A DNA stretch of 12,003 bases. Origin: Candidatus Saccharimonadota bacterium. Its GTDB lineage: Bacteria > Patescibacteriota > Saccharimonadia > Saccharimonadales > UBA4665. The notes beneath the pieces were generated by a model, which did no database searches, was not told where the DNA came from, and was given only the letters and a program-made list of their open reading frames with translations. The translations under genes and the position numbers were made by a program. How positions within the stretch are numbered: the first letter of the stretch is position 1; each line of letters opens with the position of its first letter. Positions 1-5,701 of this stretch are shown one piece after another. Location of the stretch: positions 1 to 12,003 of the forward strand of contig JARIHB010000082.1 in assembly GCA_029288515.1 (NCBI GenBank). Reading direction: 5' to 3'.

Positions 1-149
1 AGGGAACCGGTATCGGTTTGGCGGTGTGCCGCAAAATAGCCGAACGGCACGGAGGGAGCATTACGGCTACCAGCAAGCCGAATAACGGCTCAACATTTTA
101 TGTAACATTGCCTGTGCGCCAAAAGAAAGTGAGGAAGCAGCATGAATGA
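1..149 (+). CDS. Sensor histidine kinase, C-terminal end (5' truncated by window edge)
   Basis: Only the last 48 codons are visible, read from base 3 to a TGA at 147-149. They begin with GTGIGLAVCRKIAERHGG, the G2 box and following helix of a HATPase_c (GHKL) ATP-binding domain, continue with the usual beta-hairpin (GSTFYVTLP) and finish in a short basic tail. The protein should therefore be a histidine kinase that phosphorylates itself and then a receiver partner. The sensor part lies outside the window, so the stimulus is unknown. Its stop overlaps the next start by 8 bp, so it is translationally coupled to the Rcp1-like regulator at 142, its probable phosphoacceptor. Kinases paired with Rcp1-type regulators are often PAS/GAF or phytochrome kinases; that is family knowledge and is not seen here. 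Confidence 0.9.
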   Translation, partial: GTGIGLAVCRKIAERHGGSITATSKPNNGSTFYVTLPVRQKKVRKQHE

Positions 150-603
150 TAAGTCGGGAATCACTATCTTGATGGCCGATGACGACGATGACGACTTTTT
201 GCTTACTCAGAAAGCCTTGGCAGAGAGCAAGTTGCTTAACAAGCTATGCCGCGTAAAAGACGGTGAAGAATTGCTCGACTACTTACGTGGCAGCGGAGAA
301 TTTGCCCATCAGGATTGCGCTCGGCCGGGTATTGTCCTGCTTGATCTTAACATGCCCCGTAAGGATGGGCGGGAAGCACTCAAAGAAATCAAGTCCGACC
401 CACAGCTGCAGGATATACCTGTTGTCGTATTTACAACATCTAAAGCAGAGGAGGACATTTTCAAATCATACAAGCTGGGGGTTAACTCGTTTATCACCAA
501 GCCGGTAACGTTCGAGAACCTTATACAGGTGATGCAGACCCTTGGCAAGTACTGGTTCGAAATTGTCGAACTGCCAAAGCACCATGGTGAAGACAAAAGA
601 TAA
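142..603 (+). CDS. Single-domain response regulator, Rcp1/CheY-like
   Basis: A 153-residue stand-alone receiver domain with no output domain. Visible features are the acidic pocket in MADDDDDDFLL (about residues 11-21), the phosphoacceptor Asp68 in VLLDLNMPRKDG, the switch Thr98/Thr99 in VVFTTS, and Lys120-Pro121 in FITKP. The long beta3-alpha3 region and the C-terminal helix ending in YWFEIVELP are typical of the Rcp1 subgroup, which takes phosphate from a cognate hybrid-type or phytochrome-type kinase and passes it on or acts by protein contact. The ATG at 142 has a GAGGA site at 131-135, 6 bp away, and overlaps the upstream kinase stop. The downstream gene starts inside its 3' end. It is probably the relay between the kinase upstream and the receiver-kinase downstream. 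Confidence 0.93.
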   Translation: MNDKSGITILMADDDDDDFLLTQKALAESKLLNKLCRVKDGEELLDYLRGSGEFAHQDCARPGIVLLDLNMPRKDGREALKEIKSDPQLQDIPVVVFTTSKAEEDIFKSYKLGVNSFITKPVTFENLIQVMQTLGKYWFEIVELPKHHGEDKR

Positions 604-1747
604 AACGCGCTTACTACTCGTCGATGATGACGAGGACGACTACCTTATTCTTCGCAATCTGCTGGCTAAAATTGCTGGCGCACCGTTTAGGCTGGAGTGG
701 GTGGCAACCGTTGAACAAGCCCTGCAGGCCATAAGTGCCAGCGAGCATGATATTTACCTTGTGGACTATCGCCTGGGGCCAGAAGACGGGCTGGAGCTGT
801 TAGCGAATTTTGACCTTGTGCAGCGGCCTGAGCCATTCATTATACTCACCGGCGCCGGTGACGACCGTGTGGAAGCGCGGGCCATGAATATGGGTATCGC
901 CGACTACCTGGTTAAGGGCACGTTTGACGCCGAATTGCTGTCCCGCGTGTTGCGCTACGCTATCCAGCGCAAGCATATCGAAGCACAACGCATTGAACAG
1001 CTATTGGAAATAAACCGTTCAAAAGATGAATTTATTGCCCTGGCGTCGCATCAGCTGCGCACACCAGCTACGGCAGTCAAGCAATACGTAGGTATGGTGT
1101 TGGAAGGATACGCCGGCGATATTACCGACTACCAACGTCAGCTGCTGATCAGCGCGTTTGAGAGCAATGAGCGGCAAATACGCGTCGTGAATGATATGTT
1201 GCTGGTAGCCCGGCTGGATTTAAAGAAGATGACGCTCAACCAGGAGGCAGTTAACATCGGGCAACTGCTGGAGCGTATTATCGCTGATGCCGTCGGCCCC
1301 GTGAGCCAACGCAAGCAGAAACTGCGCTTTCACGCGCCGGCTCGTCCGCTGTATGCCTTCGTGGATCAGGAATACATACGCATGGCCATCGGCAATATTC
1401 TGGACAATGCCAGCAAATACACGCCGCATGGCAAGCAAATTACTGTCAGCGTGCACGCGCCCGGGAATGATACGGTCAGCGTCACCATCCAAGACGAAGG
1501 CGTTGGTATTGCCAAGCCTGATCTGGAACGGTTGTTTAAAAAATTTTCGCGCATACACAACCCGCTCTCCATAGAGGTAGGCGGCACTGGCCTGGGGTTA
1601 TATTGGTCAAAGGAAGTCGTAGAGCTGCACGGCGGCGGTATTGAAGTATCTTCCACGCCAGGCGAGGGTTCAACGTTCACCATTCAGCTTAGACGTATAA
1701 TGACACCGCGGCAGCCGTTCGGCAGGGGCGCATCACAGAGCATGTAA
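584..1747 (+). CDS. Soluble hybrid: N-terminal receiver fused to a histidine kinase
   Basis: The 387-residue protein has a receiver (about residues 8-125: acidic LLVDDDEDD, phosphoacceptor Asp61 in YLVDYRLG, Lys111 in LVKG), then a linker helix, a HisKA domain with His156 in SHQLRTP, and a HATPase_c domain: N box NILDNASKYT (271-280), G1 DEGVGI (304-309), F box around LFKKFSRI (317-324), G2 GGTGLGL (333-339). It has no membrane segment and no periplasmic sensor, so its input is presumably phosphorylation of its own receiver. The order receiver-then-kinase is the reverse of most hybrid kinases. I chose ATG 584, just before the receiver. It overlaps the upstream regulator by 20 bp and has no obvious Shine-Dalgarno site. 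An in-frame TTG at 542 has AGGTGAT 8 bp upstream and is an alternative start that adds 14 residues. Confidence 0.9.
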   Translation: MVKTKDKTRLLLVDDDEDDYLILRNLLAKIAGAPFRLEWVATVEQALQAISASEHDIYLVDYRLGPEDGLELLANFDLVQRPEPFIILTGAGDDRVEARAMNMGIADYLVKGTFDAELLSRVLRYAIQRKHIEAQRIEQLLEINRSKDEFIALASHQLRTPATAVKQYVGMVLEGYAGDITDYQRQLLISAFESNERQIRVVNDMLLVARLDLKKMTLNQEAVNIGQLLERIIADAVGPVSQRKQKLRFHAPARPLYAFVDQEYIRMAIGNILDNASKYTPHGKQITVSVHAPGNDTVSVTIQDEGVGIAKPDLERLFKKFSRIHNPLSIEVGGTGLGLYWSKEVVELHGGGIEVSSTPGEGSTFTIQLRRIMTPRQPFGRGASQSM

Positions 1748-1770
1748 AAAGAGGCGGGGTAGCCTCTTTT
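1747..1770. terminator. Bidirectional intrinsic terminator
   Basis: A perfect 9-bp inverted repeat, AAAAGAGGC and GCCTCTTTT, encloses the six-base loop GGGGTA. It begins at the last base of the kinase stop codon and ends 8 bp before the stop of the convergent membrane-protein gene. Read on plus it ends in TTTT, and read on minus in TTTTT, so it can end transcription from both sides. Its place between two converging genes fits that role. Confidence 0.88.
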
Positions 1771-1778
1771 AACACCTT

Positions 1779-2240
1779 TTAAGGGCGACGGCGGAATATC
1801 CACCGGATAAGCGCCGCCCAAAAATGCCGGAAGTACACTGCGCTGATCAGCAGCGCCGACACCAAAATAATGGCGTGGTACGAAACATCATTATAGTAGT
1901 GGTCGGTCAACGACAACCACATGCCGGTTTCGTCTACAGCCAGCGACAGGCCCACGCCGTAGACGATCGCCAGCCACCGATTGCGGTGCAGCGCACCAGA
2001 AACACCAATAAAACCAGTGATTGCCAGCAGTATAAACCCGTAGCTGAAATGGTGAATATGAGTGCCCGCAACATCAAGGAACAGCGCCGGGAACAGCCGC
2101 ACCGTCCAGCGCGACAGAGCAAAGGTGACAATAAAGCTGGCCAGTATACAGAATGTCAGATCATCTTGACGGCGGCCCATGACGACATCGCGATAGAGGT
2201 GTACGAACGGCCAGAGGACCCCCTTTAGGATTCGCTTCAT
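1779..2240 (-). CDS. Small integral membrane protein with HIHHF motif, function unknown
   Basis: The 153-residue protein has four likely membrane helices (about residues 27-45, 66-82, 88-108 and 122-142) and basic ends (MKRILK at the start, RRRP at the end). Between helices 1 and 2 is HIHHFSYG (61-68), and the third helix ends in AVDETGMWL (101-109). The histidine cluster followed by a gly-rich helix and a D-E pair resembles conserved uncharacterised membrane proteins known from Actinobacteria and related groups. The His and acidic residues could bind a metal, but this is inference. The gene stands alone, convergent with the signalling operon and divergent from the YggT gene. The ATG has no usable Shine-Dalgarno site and lies 6 bp after a -10 box, so the mRNA may be leaderless. 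Confidence 0.82.
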   Translation of the reverse strand: MKRILKGVLWPFVHLYRDVVMGRRQDDLTFCILASFIVTFALSRWTVRLFPALFLDVAGTHIHHFSYGFILLAITGFIGVSGALHRNRWLAIVYGVGLSLAVDETGMWLSLTDHYYNDVSYHAIILVSALLISAVYFRHFWAALIRWIFRRRP

Positions 2241-2246
2241 ACCTTC

Positions 2247-2252
2247 ATCATA
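2247..2252 (-). promoter_or_regulatory. Extended -10 promoter, predicted leaderless start of the HIHHF membrane gene
   Basis: On the minus strand TATGAT (5 of 6 to TATAAT) is preceded by TGC, an extended -10. Six bases, GAAGGT, lie between it and the ATG at 2240, so the expected first transcribed base is the A of the start codon. No good -35 is seen at normal spacing (CCATAC at 17 bp), which an extended -10 can tolerate. Confidence 0.5.
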
Positions 2253-2290
2253 GCACCGTTAATTGTTCGGTATGGGCGAAGTGAGATAAA

Positions 2291-2322
2291 TTACTGTCCG
2301 TACCAACGCCTTGCCGTACTAT
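2291..2322 (+). promoter_or_regulatory. Weak candidate promoter for the YggT gene
   Basis: TACTAT at 2317-2322 could be a -10 box and TTACTG at 2291-2296 a -35, but the 20-bp spacing is long, so the pair is uncertain. The predicted start would leave a leader of about 17 bases holding the AAGGAG ribosome site at 2333-2338, 7 bp before the ATG. This 105-bp region must also hold the minus-strand promoter of the divergent membrane gene. Confidence 0.28.
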
Positions 2323-2345
2323 AAAAGCAGTTAAGGAGACGAAAT

Positions 2346-2651
2346 ATGTTGGGAACAATCGTATACTTCCTGGCTGGTGTTGCCGAAGCACTGCTGGCGT
2401 TACGCATCGTATTCCGGTTGCTGGGTGCTAATCCGGGCAGTGGATTTGTTGCAGGAGTATACAACTTCAGCCAACCGCTGGTGAACCCCTTTGCCGGGAT
2501 TTTCAATCAGCCTGCCGCAACCGCCGTCGGCCAGGGGGCCGTGACGCCGAGCGTGATAGACTGGCCGGCAATTGTAGCCCTCATTATTATCGCCATTATC
2601 GGCGGTATTGTGGGGCGTATTGCCTATCACCCACGGCACGTGGGCGTATAG
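2346..2651 (+). CDS. YggT-family membrane protein, single domain
   Basis: The 101-residue protein has two hydrophobic segments, about residues 3-24 and 73-93. Between them is the YggT signature: RIVFRLLGANPGSGF at 20-34, then a short helix and PLVNPFAGIF at 44-53. Escherichia coli YggT carries two such domains; this one has a single copy, as is usual in many other bacteria. The family is linked to membrane and osmotic or division-related functions in various species, with no settled biochemical role. The start is well supported by AAGGAG 7 bp upstream of ATG. The gene is followed by 87 bp with no strong terminator and then a glycosyltransferase, so partial co-transcription is possible. Confidence 0.85.
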   Translation: MLGTIVYFLAGVAEALLALRIVFRLLGANPGSGFVAGVYNFSQPLVNPFAGIFNQPAATAVGQGAVTPSVIDWPAIVALIIIAIIGGIVGRIAYHPRHVGV

Positions 2652-2690
2652 GACGCTTTCTTTTTATAGTGAACAAATACACATAAACGG

Positions 2691-2726
2691 CCGGCAGGTA
2701 GCCGGGTAAAGGCAGCCGTAGCTGCC
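2691..2726 (+). other. Two tandem small hairpins in the glycosyltransferase leader
   Basis: CCGGC at 2691-2695 pairs with GCCGG at 2701-2705 around AGGTA. GGCAGC at 2711-2716 pairs with GCTGCC at 2721-2726 around CGTA. The second ends 4 bp before the ribosome site GGGAG (2731-2735) of the ATG at 2739. They might affect mRNA stability or translation of the glycosyltransferase. No T-run follows, so they are not terminators. A TATAGT at 2665-2670 upstream could be a -10 box but has no clear -35. Confidence 0.4.
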
Positions 2727-2738
2727 GAAAGGGAGTAT

Positions 2739-3881
2739 ATGCGTAGAATTTCATTTGTATGGTCGGCTCAGAACCCGTTTTGGGCGGGTCGCGGCGGGTC
2801 GGAGAATTACACTGCCGGCCAAATGCGCGAGCTGGAGCGGCGGGGTATCCCCACCCGCTTGATCACCATCGGGCTGGGCGAAGATGATGGACGCGACGGC
2901 TTTCCAGACCTGCAGTTTACGGCGCTCGATACCAAAGAAGGACTGGCCGATATCGACGATACGCTTGTATTCGTAACCTACCCGCTGAATGTTCCCACCA
3001 AGCACCCGTCGTATGCGATCCTGCACTGTCCGCTGCAAAGCTGCGCCCGGCCTGATACGCTATTTGACCTCAGCGGCATTGATGCCACCAACGTTTTGGC
3101 GCCCAGCAGGTTTGCTGCCAAACTCTGGGGCCGCACGCTGCGGATGCGGCCAGGCAAGATTCCAGCCGTCTACCCGTTTGCCGAGCCATGCTTTAGCCAG
3201 GTGGTGCGGCCGCCACGAACGGGCGACAAGACAAAAATTCTGTTTGCCGGCCGTCTGACCCCCGACAAAGGCATCTACACCTTGTTAGCTGCACTGCACA
3301 TGGAGGGCACGCAACACCTTGAGTATGAGCTGACCGTCACCGATGCCGCCTCGAACACTTCGGACGGCCAGCTGATACTGCCTATGCTGCAGGTTAACCC
3401 GCTCGTTAACGTTGTGCCGGCACGCAAGACGCCGCAAGAGATGGCGCAATTGGTGGCCGAACACGACATTGTGCTGATGCCGTCATCTGACATCTTTTGG
3501 CAGGAGATATTCGGTATCGTGTCGGTAGAAGCGCAGCATGCCGGCTGCCGCGTGGTAGCGTCGAACGCCGGAGGCATACCTGAAACCGATTGCGGCGGCA
3601 TGGTCTTAATTAAGCCGGACGACCCGCAGGCCCTGGCTAGCGGCATCGCCAAGGCTGCCTACCTGGGTCCGCTTACCGAAGCCGAACGCCTGTACGCCTG
3701 TACCAAGTTTACGGTTGCCCAGTCGGTAGACAAGCTGCTGGCCATCATGCAGGCCAACGAACAGCGCCTGAAGCAGTCACTCCTACCCAAGCAAAGCGGC
3801 CTGGTATGGGGGCAGCTCGACAATGCCATTGTCACCATCGGCAGGCAGTTGGGACCGCGGCTGACCGGCGAGATTGATTGA
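2739..3881 (+). CDS. GT-B fold glycosyltransferase, GT4-like
   Basis: The 380-residue enzyme has the two Rossmann-like halves of a GT-B transferase. The N-terminal half has the glycine loop WAGRGGSENY (15-24), where the acceptor and sugar donor usually meet. The C-terminal half starts with ILFAGRLTPDKG (167-178, Arg172 and Lys177 being typical donor-phosphate contacts) and has the EX7E pair Glu256/Glu264 in QEIFGIVSVEAQHAG, followed by SNAGGIPET. This predicts retaining transfer of a sugar from a nucleotide-sugar donor to an unknown acceptor, in the cytoplasm or at the inner membrane face. No membrane segment or signal peptide is visible. The start has GGGAG 3 bp upstream of ATG. The gene is convergent with the 583-aa gene across 27 bp in which I see no terminator. 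Confidence 0.87.
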   Translation: MRRISFVWSAQNPFWAGRGGSENYTAGQMRELERRGIPTRLITIGLGEDDGRDGFPDLQFTALDTKEGLADIDDTLVFVTYPLNVPTKHPSYAILHCPLQSCARPDTLFDLSGIDATNVLAPSRFAAKLWGRTLRMRPGKIPAVYPFAEPCFSQVVRPPRTGDKTKILFAGRLTPDKGIYTLLAALHMEGTQHLEYELTVTDAASNTSDGQLILPMLQVNPLVNVVPARKTPQEMAQLVAEHDIVLMPSSDIFWQEIFGIVSVEAQHAGCRVVASNAGGIPETDCGGMVLIKPDDPQALASGIAKAAYLGPLTEAERLYACTKFTVAQSVDKLLAIMQANEQRLKQSLLPKQSGLVWGQLDNAIVTIGRQLGPRLTGEID

Positions 3882-3908
3882 TGGTATAGCTCTATGCGAT
3901 CAGAATAA

Positions 3909-5660
3909 CTACGATTGAATTTTGCGGGCGCGCTGAACAGCCCGCGCCAGGTCCCACAGCGCCCATGCCCGTGCACCAGGCATATTGGACCCGTAAGATG
4001 CATTGATATACGCTACGCTTTGCTGTGCTTCGTCAGTATCGCCGGCAGCTATAAGAGTTTCCACGAGCTGGCGCATGTCGTCATAAGGCAGCTCAAGCCG
4101 ACGGTATGCCAACACCAGCTGTTTAGCCAGCTCAGGGGCGCGCGAACGGTCCAGTCCGACCGCTGCGTCATAAGCAGCCTGCGCATATACTCTATGATAG
4201 TTACGCAGCGCCGGATCAGGCTGTGAGTTATCCGTATCCGGTACGTGTGCCTCGCTAAGGTGCTGCATCATAGCGGCGGCCAGTCCGTCAACATCATCAG
4301 CAATGCGCATCCGGGCGATATCGTGATGCATGCGCAGCGCCGGATCAGCAGACAGGGCCAGCTCATCAAGCTGCAATGCTTCGAGGTCGGCCGACGTCCT
4401 GACATACTGTACGCAATTAGTCCACGCATCACGCAGTGCTTCGCCGGGCGGCATTACACGCAATATTTCCTGGGCGCCAGCCACATTGCCGTCAAAGGCA
4501 AACCCTCGGGCGGCGCGTGACAGACGCTCGTTGTGTCTCTGCATAGCCACGCTGCCATGGTTGCCAGCTTTAAGCGAACGAGTAGTAATCGCATCTATCA
4601 ATTTTATTACGCCCTCAGGTGGATACCCGGCATGTCTCATCTCAGCCTCAGTATACCTATACACGGTCGCTACAATTCGCCCATAACTATGCCCATTCTG
4701 CCGGAGTACTTGAACGCCATGCTCCCAAATACTCTTAAAGAAAGTTACGCGCTCATCGGTACAAAGAAGGGGATCGGCAAGCACTGCTGACCCCACCTGC
4801 AAGGCGTCTTCAATAATTTGAGGGGTCGGCTTCACCCTTCGAATTTCATCGCTATAACGAGATACAAGCGTTTCGCGCACTGCCGGATCAACGACGGCTT
4901 CTAGCATAGAGGGGACACTATACCTAATAAGCTCAGGCGAACGGTCAGCCAGCTCAGCAGCATGGCTATCAAATGCTTCCTGGGTGGTTGTTGCATCACG
5001 GTTCGGACCAGGGCGGGTAAGGTCGTACGCCCGGGAGAGATACCGCCTGTACCACCGGTCGTCATCATCAACAGCATAGGTATCTATCCAGACGTCGGCT
5101 GAGACACCCAATGTATTACAGGCGGCCATGATTTGATTATTGTATGGCGTTTGCAGTGGCTCGTAATAGGCCTTTGGCTTCTCTGTTTCCTGGCGTTCCG
5201 CTTCATATAATAATTTACCAATTTGTTCGGCTTCCAACAGCTTATGCAGTTCGGCTTCCACAGCTTTGTCTCCCATCAACGTACGCGCGCACATGACATG
5301 CACGTTGTGACTATCTGCCAGAGGGAGATACTCAGCGAACGCTGCCGCATCATTAATCCGCGCGGCCTCCACTACCATTTCATCCGCAACGCTTCGCGGA
5401 TCCTGGAAGAAGCTGAATGGCCCATCGGCGCTTATGCATGCTTTAATGCCGTCGATGCACTCCCTGTACACTGTCTGTAATGGATCAGGCGGTGTAATTG
5501 TCTGTTCTGAATTGCTTGCCGCGTCAGTAGGCAAAAGGTCTGGTACCGGCAGATCAACTGGTTTGTTGTAGATTGCATCATAGCCGGAAAAACGTAAGCC
5601 TTCCGGCGGCATATGGTATTCCGGTTCTCCTGGTTCTAAGCTTTCACCGCCGTCGATCAT
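3909..5660 (-). CDS. Large helix-rich paralogue A (583 aa), unknown function
   Basis: I do not recognise a named family. The protein is acidic at the N terminus (MIDGGESLEPGEPEY), has no signal peptide or membrane helix, and is otherwise mostly predicted helix with TPR-like A..G....A patterns. Landmarks are LPVPDLLPTD (37-46), CARTLMGD (124-131), VWIDTYAVDDDDRW (190-203), FDGNVAGAQEIL (389-400), LIAAGDTDEA (536-545) and a basic C-terminal end after ALWDL (567-571). The same landmarks occur in the 623-aa neighbour, PDLLPT even at identical residue numbers, so the two are paralogues. An alpha-solenoid scaffold is likely. The start is fixed by that alignment and by a promoter 7 bp upstream; there is no ribosome site, so translation is probably leaderless. 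It is the last gene of the minus-strand array. Confidence 0.85.
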   Translation of the reverse strand: MIDGGESLEPGEPEYHMPPEGLRFSGYDAIYNKPVDLPVPDLLPTDAASNSEQTITPPDPLQTVYRECIDGIKACISADGPFSFFQDPRSVADEMVVEAARINDAAAFAEYLPLADSHNVHVMCARTLMGDKAVEAELHKLLEAEQIGKLLYEAERQETEKPKAYYEPLQTPYNNQIMAACNTLGVSADVWIDTYAVDDDDRWYRRYLSRAYDLTRPGPNRDATTTQEAFDSHAAELADRSPELIRYSVPSMLEAVVDPAVRETLVSRYSDEIRRVKPTPQIIEDALQVGSAVLADPLLCTDERVTFFKSIWEHGVQVLRQNGHSYGRIVATVYRYTEAEMRHAGYPPEGVIKLIDAITTRSLKAGNHGSVAMQRHNERLSRAARGFAFDGNVAGAQEILRVMPPGEALRDAWTNCVQYVRTSADLEALQLDELALSADPALRMHHDIARMRIADDVDGLAAAMMQHLSEAHVPDTDNSQPDPALRNYHRVYAQAAYDAAVGLDRSRAPELAKQLVLAYRRLELPYDDMRQLVETLIAAGDTDEAQQSVAYINASYGSNMPGARAWALWDLARAVQRARKIQS

Positions 5661-5667
5661 GCAGGTT

Positions 5668-5695
5668 ATTATACTGGCACGCGCTTACTATACAA
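5668..5695 (-). promoter_or_regulatory. Leaderless promoter of large paralogue A
   Basis: On the minus strand, TTGTAT (5690-5695) and a perfect TATAAT (5668-5673) are separated by 16 bp. Seven bases then lead to the ATG at 5660, so transcription should start at or one base before the start codon. The -35 begins 6 bp after the stop codon of the previous gene, so the whole 41-bp gap is promoter. Confidence 0.72.
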
Positions 5696-5701
5696 GACGG
5701 T

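Noticed and set aside
1824..2228. Long plus-strand open frame opposite the membrane-protein gene
   Set aside because: It is His/Gln/Arg-rich without domain features, while the minus frame has clear membrane helices and the HIHHF motif; it is a shadow frame.
2630..2665. Possible terminator after the YggT gene: stem CCCACG-GCA-CGTGGG and a T-rich stretch
   Set aside because: The stem lies inside the coding sequence and the T-run starts about 13 bases after it, too far for an intrinsic terminator.
3882..3908. Gap between two convergent genes, expected to hold a terminator
   Set aside because: Only a very short ATAG/CTAT repeat is present and no T-run, so no terminator is claimed.
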